NCBI GenBank assembly: GCA_034382075.1
Contig: JAXMOZ010000003.1
Span: 41,563-105,562 of the forward strand
Source of the DNA: JAEULH01 sp034382075
GTDB taxonomy: Bacteria; Pseudomonadota; Alphaproteobacteria; Rhodospirillales; Defluviicoccaceae
Direction of reading: 5' to 3'
DNA length: 64,000 bases
The notes beneath the pieces were generated by a model, which worked only from the letters and a program-made list of their open reading frames with translations, made no database searches and had not been told where the DNA came from. This document shows, one piece after another, positions 24,829 through 34,206 of this stretch (position 1 is the first letter of the stretch; every line of letters begins with the position of its first letter). The position numbers and the translations under genes were made by a program.

Positions 24829-25944
24829 TCAGCCGTCCTCGCGGCGGATCCAGCCGCCGCCCATGACCCGCTCGCCGGCGTAGAACACGCAAGCCTGTCC
24901 GGGAGCGACGGCGGCCTGGGGTTGGTCGAGAACCACCTCGGCGCCGGCCGCATGGGCGGGATCGAGACGCACCACCGCCCCCACCGCCGGCTGCGACGAG
25001 CGCAGCTTCACCTGGACCCGGACCTCTTCGTCCGCGAGCGCCCGGTCGCCGAGCCAGTTGACCTCGGCCAGGCGAAGCTGGCGCCTGAGCAGCGCCCGCT
25101 GCGGCCCGACCACCACCCGGGCGCGGTCGGGCTCCAGGCGAACCACGAACAGCGGCTCGCTTGCGGCGATCCCGAGCCCGCGCCTCTGGCCGATGGTGAA
25201 CCGGCCGATGCCCTCATGGCGGCCGAGCACCGTCCCGTCCAGGCCCACGATCTCGCCCGGCCGTCCCGCCTCCGGGCGCAGCCGTTCCAGCACCCGCGCG
25301 TAGCCGCCGGTCGGGACGAAGCAGATGTCCTGGCTGTCTCGCTTCTCCGCGACGGGCAGGGCCAGGCGCCGCGCGAGATCCCGGGTCTGGTCCTTGCCCA
25401 TGCTCCCTAAGGGAAAGCGGAGGAAGGCAAGCTGCGCCCTGGTCGTTGCGAACAGGAAATAGCTCTGATCGCGGGCGGCCTCGGCGCCCCGGTGCAGCTC
25501 CGGCCCCTTGGCCGCATCGATGCGCCGGACGTAGTGGCCGGTGGCCAGGGCCTCGGCGCCGAGGTCGCGGGCGACGCCCAGGAGCTCCTCGAACTTGATC
25601 TTCTGGTTGCAGCGCACACAGGGGATCGGCGTCTCGCCGGCGAGGTAAGCGTCGGCGAAGTCGTCGATCACCGCCGCCTTGAACCGCCGCTCGAAGTCGA
25701 GGACGTAGTGGGGGATGCCGATGCCGTCGGCGACCCTGCGGGCATCGTGGATGTCCTGGCCGGCGCAGCAGCTTCCCGCCCGGCCGGTGGCCTGGCCGTG
25801 GTCGTAGAGCTGCAGGGTGATGCCGACGACGTCGTAGCCCTGCTCGCTCATGAGCGCCGCGGCAACCGAGCTGTCGACGCCGCCCGACATGGCGACGACG
25901 ACGCGGGGCTTGCTGGGAGGATCAGGGCGGCGGAGCACGGTCAT
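24829..25944 (-). CDS. mnmA: tRNA-specific 2-thiouridylase MnmA
   Basis: A 371-residue cytoplasmic enzyme that adds sulfur to U34 of Lys, Glu and Gln tRNAs. The ATP-binding PP-loop AMSGGVDSSVAA lies at residues 18-29. The catalytic cysteine pair is Cys109 in PIPCVRCNQKIKF and Cys208 in SQDICFVP. GRFTIGQRRGLGI and the C-terminal beta-barrel (PGQACVFY, VMGGGWI) complete the family. I chose the ATG at 25944, 14 residues before the PP-loop; the frame is open upstream to 26286 without any similarity. Length is typical. It stands alone on its strand. Confidence 0.97.
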   Translation of the reverse strand: MTVLRRPDPPSKPRVVVAMSGGVDSSVAAALMSEQGYDVVGITLQLYDHGQATGRAGSCCAGQDIHDARRVADGIGIPHYVLDFERRFKAAVIDDFADAYLAGETPIPCVRCNQKIKFEELLGVARDLGAEALATGHYVRRIDAAKGPELHRGAEAARDQSYFLFATTRAQLAFLRFPLGSMGKDQTRDLARRLALPVAEKRDSQDICFVPTGGYARVLERLRPEAGRPGEIVGLDGTVLGRHEGIGRFTIGQRRGLGIAASEPLFVVRLEPDRARVVVGPQRALLRRQLRLAEVNWLGDRALADEEVRVQVKLRSSQPAVGAVVRLDPAHAAGAEVVLDQPQAAVAPGQACVFYAGERVMGGGWIRREDG

Positions 25945-26657
25945 GGCCGCGGATATGGCACCGGCGCCCCGGGCAGGGCAAGGCAGTCCGCGCAGGCCGA
26001 GCGGATCCGGAGCAGCGCCCGGCACCGACCGGCGGCACCGAGACCGATCGAGCCGCGGCGGCGCTCCCGTGCAAGAACGCCCGCGCTGGCCCGACAGGGT
26101 GATGATCCGCCCGCGGGTTCTCGCTATGATTGTTATGAGGATCAGGGCTGCCCGCGGCTCTCGCCCCCGCTCCGCTGTTAGCGGCAGGACGGACTGGCGG
26201 GGCCGACCCCGAGCCTCATGTCGCCTTGGCTCCCAGGGTCGAAGGGAGATCCGCCCGCCTGCCCGTGCGAGCACTCGGGTGAGCACCTAGGGGCGATCGG
26301 GGGCGGGCGATCGGGGGCGGGCGATCGGGGGCGGGCGATCGGGGGCGGGCGATCGGGGGCGCGGCTGGGCCGCGCGCGCGCCGAGGCGGTGCCCGATGGG
26401 TATGCGCTCGGTCGATCCACGGCCACACCGTAGGTGTGCCGGATCTGGCCGGACGGAGGTGCAGATACCGGGCAGAGATGCGTAACCGGGCGCCGGTGCG
26501 CGACCCGGCCCGGTCCATGAGCGCGCGCGCCGGCGCAAGAACGGGAGGGCCGGTGCCCGTGCATACGGCCGCGGCACAGTGTCACGTTCTCCGGCGCGAC
26601 GGGCACGCATCTTGCTTTCGGAGGGGACGAGCTGTCCCCCAGGAGCGGAGAAGAGCC
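25945..26657. other. 713-base gap with a G-rich tandem repeat, no gene seen
   Basis: Between mnmA (leaving to the left) and the molbindin gene (leaving to the right). It contains the 14-bp tandem repeat at 26291-26360 and otherwise GC-rich sequence in which long frames exist on both strands but lack motifs. Promoters for both genes should be here; no box matches a consensus well enough to report. Confidence 0.5.
26291..26360. repeat. Five exact copies of a 14-bp G-rich repeat
   Basis: The unit GGGCGATCGGGGGC is repeated five times without a mismatch from 26291 to 26360. Every unit carries the palindrome CGATCG and runs of three and five G on the + strand, so the tract could form G-quadruplexes and offers five regularly spaced GATC sites. 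Confidence 0.9.
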
Positions 26658-26864
26658 ATGAAGCTCAGCGCACGCAACGTCATCAAGGGCAAGGTCGTCG
26701 ACGTCAAGAGCGGGCCCATCAACGCCCGCATTCGGGTGGATATCGGCGGCGGCAACGTCATCAGCTCGGTGGTGACGGCCGAAGCGGTGGGCGACCTCGA
26801 CCTCGCCCCGGGCGCCGAGGTGTCGGTGGTGATCAAGTCGAGCTCGGTGATGCTCGCCCGCTAG
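26658..26864 (+). CDS. Molybdopterin/molybdate-binding protein (molbindin, single TOBE/Mop domain)
   Basis: A 68-residue protein consisting of one Mop domain: MKLSARNVIKGKVVDVKSG, then GNVISSVVTAEAVGDLDL and SVVIKSSSVMLAR. Such molbindins assemble into hexamers and bind molybdate or tungstate oxyanions in the cytoplasm, acting as stores or buffers. The ATG is preceded by GGAGCGGAGAAGAG with a good ribosome-binding site. Length is exactly that of stand-alone Mop proteins. No mod transporter gene adjoins it. Confidence 0.92.
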   Translation: MKLSARNVIKGKVVDVKSGPINARIRVDIGGGNVISSVVTAEAVGDLDLAPGAEVSVVIKSSSVMLAR

Positions 26865-26917
26865 GGCGGCGCGCCGCCACCCGGTTTAATCAGGCCTGCA
26901 GATCCTGCTCATAAAGC

Positions 26918-26992
26918 CCTCATGGCCGTTCTTGTCACCACCATCCACCCTTTCCTGGACCGCCGGGACGAGGGCGGTGGTGACGGATGAGG
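26918..26992. repeat. Degraded copy of the CTYGT-loop palindrome pair
   Basis: The left half (ATGGCCGTT, CTTGT, CACCACCAT at 26922-26944) keeps the loop but its arms no longer pair. The right half (26957-26985) has ACCGCC/GGCGGT-type arms around GACGAG. This is the only pair in the window with mismatched arms. Confidence 0.6.
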
Positions 26993-27089
26993 GGGCCGCG
27001 GGCGTATACCTCGGTTTATGCTGCTGCTTCAGGGCTTTGCACGGCCTTACGTCCCTGAGCGAGCCCGATTGCGCCTTGCTTCAGAAGCC

Positions 27090-27998
27090 TCAAGACGCCG
27101 CCGCGTGCCCGCCTCCATCGCCGTCCAGGCAGCCGGCGGTTTCGATCTGGATGGTTGCGTGGTCGATGCCGACGTGCTCGCGGATGTAGCCCTGCACCGC
27201 CGCCAGCGTCTGCTGCGGGTCGGCGTGCGCCTCGATCTCCACGTGCAAGGTCATCATCGGCCGGTCGGCTGTGATCATCCAGGTGTGGACGTGATGGACG
27301 TCGGTGACGCCGGGGACGGCCGCCATGAGCTCGGCGCGGAAGGCGGCCACGTCCAGCCAGTCGGGCGCGCCCTCCAGCAGAATGTGGCCGGAGGCCTTGA
27401 CCAGTCCCCACGCGCTGTGCAGGACGAGGCCGGCCACCGCCAACGAGAGCAGTGGATCGATCGGCATCCAGCCGGTTTGCGAGATGACCACGGCGGCGAC
27501 GATAGCGGCGATCGAGCCCAACATGTCGCCGAAGACGTGGAGCGCGGCGCCGCGGACGTTCATGTTGGCCCGGTCGCCGCGGTGGAGAATGGTGAAGGCG
27601 GCGATGTTGACCACGAGGCCGGCCACCGCTACCGCCAGCATCAGCCCGCCCAGCACCTCGACGGGAGCAAGCAGCCGGCGCACCGCCTCGATGCCGATCC
27701 AGACCACGACCGCGATCAGCGCCAGGCCGTTGACGAAGGCCGCGAGCACCTGAAAGCGGTGGTAGCCGTAGGTGCGCCGGCTGTCGTGGCCGCGCCGGCC
27801 GACCCGGAAGGCGGCGTAGGCGAGCGCCAGCGACGCGGTGTCGGTCGCCATGTGACCGGCGTCGGCGAGAAGCGCCAACGAGTTGGCAACCAGGCCGCCC
27901 GCGACCTCCACCAGCATGAAGGCGCCGGTCAAAACCATCGCCCAGAGGATCCGCCGCTCGTCCTTGGCGTGGTCGTGCAGCCCGTCGGGAGCGCCCAC
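27090..27998 (-). CDS. Cation diffusion facilitator (CzcD/ZitB-type metal exporter)
   Basis: A 302-residue inner-membrane exporter of divalent metals, most likely Zn2+ with possible Co2+ or Cd2+. Six membrane helices are followed by a cytoplasmic domain. The two metal-site motifs H-x3-D are His49-Asp53 in DAGHMATD and His154-Asp158 in LHVFGDMLGS, the arrangement of the zinc-type CDF subfamily. The cytoplasmic tail contains DVHHVHTWMI, typical for the domain that senses metal. It is 11 bases from the end of the Pat-like gene on the same strand and may share its transcript. Confidence 0.94.
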   Translation of the reverse strand: MGAPDGLHDHAKDERRILWAMVLTGAFMLVEVAGGLVANSLALLADAGHMATDTASLALAYAAFRVGRRGHDSRRTYGYHRFQVLAAFVNGLALIAVVVWIGIEAVRRLLAPVEVLGGLMLAVAVAGLVVNIAAFTILHRGDRANMNVRGAALHVFGDMLGSIAAIVAAVVISQTGWMPIDPLLSLAVAGLVLHSAWGLVKASGHILLEGAPDWLDVAAFRAELMAAVPGVTDVHHVHTWMITADRPMMTLHVEIEAHADPQQTLAAVQGYIREHVGIDHATIQIETAGCLDGDGGGHAAAS

Positions 27999-28009
27999 GG
28001 GAAAACCGT

Positions 28010-30700
28010 TCAGCCGACGGTCGCGGCGGACAGCGGCCGGCGCACCCGCATCACCCCGGGCTCGTCGAAGTCCGGCGCCACGGTGAAGCCGAGCTTGCGC
28101 ACCAGCGCCAGCATGGCCTTGTTCTCGGCCAGAACCTCGCCCCAGATCTCGCCGACGCCGCGGCGCTTCGCATACTCCAAGATCTCCTCCATGAGCAGAC
28201 GGCCGAGACCCTTGCCCTTGAGGTCGGAACGCACGGCGATGGCATATTCAGCACTGGCGCCGTCGGCGTCGGCGTTGATCCTGACGACGCCCCAGATCTC
28301 GGCCTTGCCGGCGCCGCCGTGGACGGCGAGCAGGGCCATCTGCCGCTCGTAGTCGATCTGGGTGAGCCCCGCCGCCATGCGGTGATCGAGCTCGCGCAGA
28401 TGCGAGAAGAAGCGCATCCGGATGTCCTCCGGCGTCAGCCTACGGACGAACTCCTGCAGCGCCGGCTCGTCCTCCGGCCGGATCGGGCGAAGCAGCAGAC
28501 TGTCGTTCTGGCGCGAGCGCACCTCCTTCTCCAGTTCCTTTGGATAGGGGCGGATGGCGAGCCTGTGTTCCGCCGTCCCGGCAACGGCCGCAACCCGGAT
28601 GCGGGCGCCGAGCACCAGCACGCCCTCGCTGTCGGCCAACAGCGGGTTGATGTTGATCTCGGCGATCTCGCCCAAGTCGGTGGCGAGCTGCGCAACCTTG
28701 ACCACCGCCAGGGCGACCTCGTCCAGGTTCGCAGGCAGATGTCGGCCGTAGCCGCGCAGCAGGTTGCCGACGGTGCTCTCTCCGATCAGGCGCAGGGCGA
28801 GGTTGATGTTCAACGGCGGCAGCGCGACCACCTGCTCGTGCAGCACCTCGACGATGGCGCCGCCGCGACCGAAAAAGATCACCGGGCCGAAGTTCGCATC
28901 GAGGGCGAAGCCGAGGCGCAGCTCGTGGGCGGCGCCGCGCTTGACCATGGGCTCGACGACGAAGCCGGCGAGCCTGGCGTGCGGCCGCTGCTCGCGCAGC
29001 CGCCGGCGCATGCGCTCGGCGGCGGCGAACACAGCTTCGTCGTTCTCGACGTCGAGGGCGACGCCGCCGACGTCGGCCTTCCGGATCACATCCGGCGAGA
29101 TGATCTTGACGGCGACGGGATAGCCGATGGCGTCGGCGAGACCCGCCGCCTCCTCGGCGGTGGCGGCGACCCGGCTTGGCACCGACGGCAGGCCGTAGGC
29201 CTGGAGCACGTCCTCCACCTCCGGCTCGCTCAGCCACTCGCGCCCCTCGTCCAGCGCCCGGAGCACGATGCGCCGGGCGGCGAGGTCGTCGCGGTAGAAC
29301 AGCTCCGGCACCGACGGCGGCGTCTCCATCAGCATTTCCTGGTTCCGCCGGTAGTTCACGAGCTGCATGAACGAGGCGATGGCCTGCGCCGCCGAGTCGT
29401 GGTTGGCGATCCTGCTGTTGGCGAAGACGCGGCGCGCCGTCTGCCGCCCTTCCTCGTCGAGCCAAACGGTGAAAACGGGCTTGCGGCTTCGCCCGGCGGC
29501 TTCGGCGGTGGCCACCGCGACTTCGCCGGTTTCGCTGACCGCGGAGGGGCCGTGGAGCACGAGCAGGCCGTCCGCCTCCGGCTCCTCCAGCAGGGCGGCG
29601 ACGGCGGCGGCGTAGCGTTCGGCATCGGCGTCGGCAAAGACGTTGATGGGGTTGCGTCCGGACCATGCCGGCGGCAGCACCGCGTCCAGCTTCTCCCGCA
29701 CGGCCGGCGACGGCGGCGCCAGCCGGCCGCCGTAGCGCTTCACCAGATCGGCGGCCATGGTGCCGATGCCGCGGCCGTTGCAGACGATGGCCAGCCGGTC
29801 GCCGGCGGTGCGGGTGCCGCGGGCGAGGGTCTGGGCCGCGGCGATCAGCTCATTGACGGTTTCGACCGGAAGCATGCCGGCGCGGCGGAAGGCCGCCTCG
29901 TAGACGTCGCTGGCCTCGATCAGGCCGCCGTCGTCGAGGCCCGCCGGCGAGACCCCGGCAGCGGCGCCGGCCTTGAAGACGATGACCGGCTTGATCCGCG
30001 ACACCGTCCGCGCCGCCGACATGAACTTCCGCACCTCGGCGATGCTCTCGATGTAGAGCAGCACGGCGCGGGTGCGCGGATCGGCGGCGAGGTAGTCGAG
30101 CATGTCGCCGAAGTCGACGTCGGCCATGTCGCCCAGGGACGCCACCAGCGAGAAGCCGACCGAGCGGGGCGCGGCCCAGTCGAGCAGCAGCCCGGTGACC
30201 GATGCCGACTGGGCGACGAAGGCCAGGTCTCCGGGTGCGGCGCCGACGTGGGCATAGCTGGCGTTCAAGCCGTGGCGAGGGGCAAGCACGCCAAGGCAGG
30301 CGGGGCCGACGATCCGCATCAGGTGCGGCTTGGCCGCGTCCAGCATCGCCTGGCGCAGACGCTCGCCGGGCTCCTTTCCGCGCCGGTTGAACTCCGGAGA
30401 CAGCACCACCGCCGCCTTGGTGCCGCGGGCGCCGAGGCTCGCGATCAGGCCAGGTACGGTTTCCGGCGGCGAGGCAATGACGGCGAGGTCCGGCACCACC
30501 GGCAGCTCCTCCACCGACCGGCAGGCCAGCGCGCCGCGCACCGCCTGCAAGCTGTCGTGGACGGGGATCACCGGGCCCTTGAAGCCGCTATGGAACAGGT
30601 TGCCGGCGACCGTGTAGGCGATCGAGCGCGGATCCCTGTCGCCGCCGATCAGCGCGATCGAGCGCGGCTCGAACATGTGCTTGAGGTTCCGGGTGCTCAC
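28010..30700 (-). CDS. Pat-like fusion: NDP-forming acyl-CoA synthetase domain plus GNAT acetyltransferase
   Basis: An 896-residue protein with the layout of the Pat/PatZ protein lysine acetyltransferases. Residues 10-460 are the CoA-binding and ligase regions, about 490-700 the ATP-grasp-like region, and 740-890 a GNAT domain with LLRPIRPEDEPALQEFVRRL and the acetyl-CoA motif RSDLKGKGLGRLLM. At the site where active ADP-forming synthetases carry the catalytic His (SHTG), this protein has LDDG (Asp256-Asp257). The synthetase half is therefore probably regulatory, and the protein an acetyltransferase that controls enzymes such as acetyl-CoA synthetase. Confidence 0.9.
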   Translation of the reverse strand: MSTRNLKHMFEPRSIALIGGDRDPRSIAYTVAGNLFHSGFKGPVIPVHDSLQAVRGALACRSVEELPVVPDLAVIASPPETVPGLIASLGARGTKAAVVLSPEFNRRGKEPGERLRQAMLDAAKPHLMRIVGPACLGVLAPRHGLNASYAHVGAAPGDLAFVAQSASVTGLLLDWAAPRSVGFSLVASLGDMADVDFGDMLDYLAADPRTRAVLLYIESIAEVRKFMSAARTVSRIKPVIVFKAGAAAGVSPAGLDDGGLIEASDVYEAAFRRAGMLPVETVNELIAAAQTLARGTRTAGDRLAIVCNGRGIGTMAADLVKRYGGRLAPPSPAVREKLDAVLPPAWSGRNPINVFADADAERYAAAVAALLEEPEADGLLVLHGPSAVSETGEVAVATAEAAGRSRKPVFTVWLDEEGRQTARRVFANSRIANHDSAAQAIASFMQLVNYRRNQEMLMETPPSVPELFYRDDLAARRIVLRALDEGREWLSEPEVEDVLQAYGLPSVPSRVAATAEEAAGLADAIGYPVAVKIISPDVIRKADVGGVALDVENDEAVFAAAERMRRRLREQRPHARLAGFVVEPMVKRGAAHELRLGFALDANFGPVIFFGRGGAIVEVLHEQVVALPPLNINLALRLIGESTVGNLLRGYGRHLPANLDEVALAVVKVAQLATDLGEIAEININPLLADSEGVLVLGARIRVAAVAGTAEHRLAIRPYPKELEKEVRSRQNDSLLLRPIRPEDEPALQEFVRRLTPEDIRMRFFSHLRELDHRMAAGLTQIDYERQMALLAVHGGAGKAEIWGVVRINADADGASAEYAIAVRSDLKGKGLGRLLMEEILEYAKRRGVGEIWGEVLAENKAMLALVRKLGFTVAPDFDEPGVMRVRRPLSAATVG

Positions 30701-30776
30701 GTCCTGGCTCCGGGGGACAGCTGGCGGCGCAGCTCGAGCGTCTTTCCCGGCCGCGCCCCTCCTTCAGACATCGGCC

Positions 30777-31301
30777 TCAGCCGTCGGCCACGAGGCCGGC
30801 CTTGTAGCGCTGCCAGTTGCCGACGTACTTCGCCGCGCCCCGCTGCATCCGCTCGATCTGCTCCTCGCCGAGCGTCTTGATGACCTTGGCCGGGGCACCC
30901 AGCACCATCGAGTTGTCCGGGATCTCGCGCCCCTCCGGGATCATCGCCTTGGCGCCGATCAGGCAGTTCCTCCCGATCTTCACCCCGTTGAGGATGACGC
31001 TGCCGATGCCGATCAGGCTGCCGTCGCCGATGACGCAGCCGTGCAGCATCACCAGGTGGCCGACAGTGACGTTGCGGCCGACAACGAGCGGAAAGCCGGG
31101 GTCGGTGTGGAGCACGCAGCCGTCCTGGATGTTCGAGTTCTCGCCGATGGTGATGAGCTCGTTGTCGCCGCGCACCACCGCGTTCCACCAGATGCTGGCG
31201 TTGCGCTCGAGCCTCACCTTGCCGATGACGACCGCGCTGGGCGCGATCCAGAAGGCGTCGCCTTCGGTCTCGACACGGGTCCCGTCGAGGACGTACTTCA
31301 T
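30777..31301 (-). CDS. Gamma-carbonic anhydrase family hexapeptide-repeat protein
   Basis: A 174-residue left-handed beta-helix protein: IAPSAVVIGKVRLERNASIW, GENSNIQDGCVLH, VGRNVTVGHLVMLHGCVIG and IGIGSVILNGVKIG show the hexapeptide periodicity. The metal-binding His are in VLHTD, VTVGHLVMLHG. The family (YrdA/PaaY/CaiE-like) forms trimers with zinc or iron; many act as carbonic anhydrases or thioesterases. I chose the ATG at 31301, which opens directly on the conserved N-terminus; the longer upstream frame is a shadow of the opposite-strand genes. Confidence 0.92.
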   Translation of the reverse strand: MKYVLDGTRVETEGDAFWIAPSAVVIGKVRLERNASIWWNAVVRGDNELITIGENSNIQDGCVLHTDPGFPLVVGRNVTVGHLVMLHGCVIGDGSLIGIGSVILNGVKIGRNCLIGAKAMIPEGREIPDNSMVLGAPAKVIKTLGEEQIERMQRGAAKYVGNWQRYKAGLVADG

Positions 31302-31574
31302 CGGCCGGCTTCGCTCCCTTCGCTGCCGCGGTCTGCTGCGACCGCGATATGGGCCCGACGCTAAAGCCATCCGTTCCGGCAGGCAACGACAACAGGCTGC
31401 AGCCGGCGGCGCCGGTAAGCGGACGCGCCCGAGAGTGTGAACATTTGCAGGCGCCGCCGTGGAACCGGTCGCCGCTGCCCGTCCGGGGTTGCGCGGGGCC
31501 GTCATCCGGCCGATGCTGCAGCGCGTCATTGGTGCCGGCGGTGATGCCGGCGCGAACACAACGGACGGCCGACG

Positions 31575-32990
31575 ATGACCAGGATGATCGAGAACCGGAC
31601 CTTCGACGAGATCGCCATCGGCGATCGTGCCAGCATGGTCCGGATGCTGCACGCGGGCGACGCCGAGACCTGGGCCGCGGTCACCGGCAACGTCAACCTG
31701 ATCGACTTGGACCCGGGGCCGGCCGACACCTCGATGTTCGCCCATGGCGGCGGCCAGGTGATGTGGGCGGCGAGCCTGTTCTCCACCCTCGCCGGCACCG
31801 AGCTGCCCGGGCTGGGGTCGATCACCACCAACGCCGAAATGCACTTCCACCGGCCCGTCGGCATCGAGGTACCGGTGACGGTGAGCATCACCGTCGTCGA
31901 GAAGCGCGAGGACGTGGGCAGCGTCGTGCTCGACTGCGAGGCGCGCGACCCGGCCGACCGGCCGCTGGTGACCGGCACCATCGAGGTGCTGGCGCCGAAG
32001 CAAAAGCAGCGCTTCCCCTGGCGGGAGCTGCCGAAGGTGCAGCTTCGCCGCGAGGAGCGTTACCTCCAGCTGCTGCGCATGTGCGAGGGGCTGCCGTCCT
32101 TGTCGACGGCGGTGGTGCACCCCTGCAGCGAGGATGCGCTGGAAGGCGCCATCGAGGCGGCGAAGGTGAACCTGATCACCCCCATCCTGGTCGGGCCGAA
32201 GAAGCGCATCCAGGCGGTCGCGGACAGCGCCGGGATCGACATCTCGCCCTACCGGCTGGTCGCCGCCGAGCATAGCCACCACTCCGCCGAGCTGGCCGTC
32301 GCCCTGGTTCGGGGCGGCGAAGCGCAGGCGCTGATGAAGGGCAGCCTGCACACCGACGAGCTGCTTCACGAGGTGATGAGCAAGGAGCGCGGGCTGCGCA
32401 CCGAGCGGCGGATCAGCCACTGCTTCCTCTTGGCGGTGCCCACCTACGCCCGGCCGATCATCGTCAGCGACGCCGCGATCAACATCGCGCCCACGCTCGA
32501 AGACAAGGCGCACATCTGCCAGAACGCCATCGACCTCGCCCGCGCCATCGGCATCGCCCTGCCCAAGGTCGCGATCCTGTCGGCGGTCGAGACGGTCACG
32601 CCCAAGATTGCCTCGACGCTCGATGCCGCGGCGCTGTGCAAGATGGCCGACCGCGGCCAGATCACCGGCGGCCTTCTCGACGGCCCGCTTGCCGTCGACA
32701 ACGCCATCGACGTCGAAGCCGCCAGGACCAAGGGCATCACCTCGGCCGTGGCCGGGACCGCCGACATCCTCATCGTGCCGAACCTCGAGGCCGGCAACAT
32801 GCTGGCCAAGCAGCTCACCTTCATGGCCGACGCCGAGGCCGCCGGCATCGTCATCGGCGCGAAGGCGCCGATCGTGCTCACCAGCCGCGCCGACAGCGCC
32901 CGCACCAGGCTCGCCTCCTGCGCCGTGGCGGTGCTGTTCGCCGAGGCCCAGCGCAAAGGCGAGGCGCTGCTGAAAGCCGCAGCGGAGTAA
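31575..32990 (+). CDS. Bifunctional enoyl-CoA hydratase (MaoC) / phosphate acyltransferase
   Basis: A 471-residue fusion. Residues 1-140 form a MaoC-type hot-dog domain (FDEIAIGDRASMVRML, then AHGGGQVMWAASLFSTL), and residues 160-471 a phosphate acetyl/butyryltransferase domain (AAKVNLITPILVGPKKRIQ, ALMKGSLHTDELLHEV, ITGGLLDGPLAVDNAI). The second half interconverts acyl-CoA and acyl phosphate, and the next gene converts acyl phosphate to the acid with ATP formation. Such fusions are common in alphaproteobacteria next to ackA and fabI. Gap to ackA is 5 bases, so they are one operon. Confidence 0.95.
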   Translation: MTRMIENRTFDEIAIGDRASMVRMLHAGDAETWAAVTGNVNLIDLDPGPADTSMFAHGGGQVMWAASLFSTLAGTELPGLGSITTNAEMHFHRPVGIEVPVTVSITVVEKREDVGSVVLDCEARDPADRPLVTGTIEVLAPKQKQRFPWRELPKVQLRREERYLQLLRMCEGLPSLSTAVVHPCSEDALEGAIEAAKVNLITPILVGPKKRIQAVADSAGIDISPYRLVAAEHSHHSAELAVALVRGGEAQALMKGSLHTDELLHEVMSKERGLRTERRISHCFLLAVPTYARPIIVSDAAINIAPTLEDKAHICQNAIDLARAIGIALPKVAILSAVETVTPKIASTLDAAALCKMADRGQITGGLLDGPLAVDNAIDVEAARTKGITSAVAGTADILIVPNLEAGNMLAKQLTFMADAEAAGIVIGAKAPIVLTSRADSARTRLASCAVAVLFAEAQRKGEALLKAAAE

Positions 32991-32995
32991 GGGCC

Positions 32996-34174
32996 GTGAC
33001 CGCCGCGGTCCTGGTCGTCAACGCCGGCTCCTCCAGCATCAAGTTCGCGGCCTACAACGACGGCGGCACCGAGCCGGAGCTGGTGGTCAAGGGCCAGCTC
33101 GAGGGCTTGGGCTCGGATCCCAGCTTCGCCGCCAGGAACGCCGCAGGCGAAACGGTCGATCAACACGACGAGTGGCCGCGGGGGTCGAGCCTCGACCATG
33201 CCGGCGGCATCGACTTCATCCTGAAGAGATTGCGCGAGACGCAGCCGGAGGTGGAGATCGTCGCCGCCGGCCACCGCGTCGTCCACGGCGGCCTGGCCTA
33301 CGACCGGCCGGTGAGGGTCGACGGGAGCGTGCTGGAGGCGCTGGCAGAGTTCATCCCGCTGGCGCCGCTGCACCAGCCGCACAACCTCGCCGGGATCCGC
33401 GCCGTCGCCGCCGCCGATCCGAACCTGCCCCAGGTCGCCTGCTTCGACACCGCCTTTCACCGCGGCAAGCCGCTGGCGGCCGAGATCTTCGCCCTTCCCC
33501 GGGCGATGACCGAGGCCGGGATCCACCGCTACGGCTTCCACGGCCTGTCCTACGAGTACATCGCCCGCAGCCTGCCCCGTGCCTTGCCCGGGGCGAGGCG
33601 CGTCGTCGTCGCCCACCTCGGCAACGGCGCCAGCATGTGCGCCATCAGGGACGGCCGCAGTATCGACTCGACCATGGGCTTCACCGCGGTCGACGGCCTG
33701 CCGATGGGGACCCGCAGCGGCGCGCTCGATCCGGGCGTTCTGCTCTACCTGCTCCAGGAGCGGGGCTACGACGCCGCCGGGCTCGAGCGGCTGCTCTACA
33801 AGGAGTCCGGCCTGCTCGGGGTCTCCGGCATCAGCAACGACATGCGCGACCTGTTGGCGAGCGACGATCCGCGCGCCAGCGAAGCCGTCGACGTCTTCTG
33901 CTATCACATCGCCAAGAACCTGGGCGCGCTGGCGATGGCACTCGGCGGCCTCGACGCCCTGGTGTTCACCGCCGGGATCGGCGAGAACGCACCGCCGATC
34001 CGGGCGCGGGTCTGCGCCGCCGCGGCCTGGCTCGGCATCGCGCTCGACGCGGAGGCCAACGACCGCAACGCCCCACGCATCACCACGGCCGGGAGCGCCG
34101 TCCCGGTCCTGGTGATCCCGACCGACGAAGAGCGAATGATCGCCATCCACACCCGCGCCCTCGTCGGCAGCTGA
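32996..34174 (+). CDS. ackA: Acetate (propionate/butyrate) kinase
   Basis: A 392-residue ASKHA-fold kinase catalysing acyl phosphate + ADP to carboxylate + ATP. N-terminus VLVVNAGSSSIKFAAY is the phosphate-1 loop; others are GHRVVHGG, FDTAFH, RYGFHGLSYEYI, the HLGNGASMCAI adenosine-site loop and GGLDALVFTAGIGENA. The start is GTG, five bases after the upstream stop, with GTAAGGGCC acting as a weak ribosome-binding site. Length fits acetate kinase. The acyl specificity cannot be told apart from butyrate or propionate kinases by sequence reading alone. Confidence 0.95.
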   Translation: MTAAVLVVNAGSSSIKFAAYNDGGTEPELVVKGQLEGLGSDPSFAARNAAGETVDQHDEWPRGSSLDHAGGIDFILKRLRETQPEVEIVAAGHRVVHGGLAYDRPVRVDGSVLEALAEFIPLAPLHQPHNLAGIRAVAAADPNLPQVACFDTAFHRGKPLAAEIFALPRAMTEAGIHRYGFHGLSYEYIARSLPRALPGARRVVVAHLGNGASMCAIRDGRSIDSTMGFTAVDGLPMGTRSGALDPGVLLYLLQERGYDAAGLERLLYKESGLLGVSGISNDMRDLLASDDPRASEAVDVFCYHIAKNLGALAMALGGLDALVFTAGIGENAPPIRARVCAAAAWLGIALDAEANDRNAPRITTAGSAVPVLVIPTDEERMIAIHTRALVGS

Positions 34175-34206
34175 ACCCGGCATCTCGGCAGAAGGAGCCT
34201 GCTTCC

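Noticed and set aside
26216..26610. Frames through the G-rich repeat encoding Pro/Arg repeats
   Set aside because: They arise from the 14-bp repeat, are open in several frames and have no similarity.
28319..30880. Plus-strand frame of about 850 codons opposite the Pat-like gene
   Set aside because: Same reason: the minus-strand protein has clear domains throughout, while the plus-strand translation has none.
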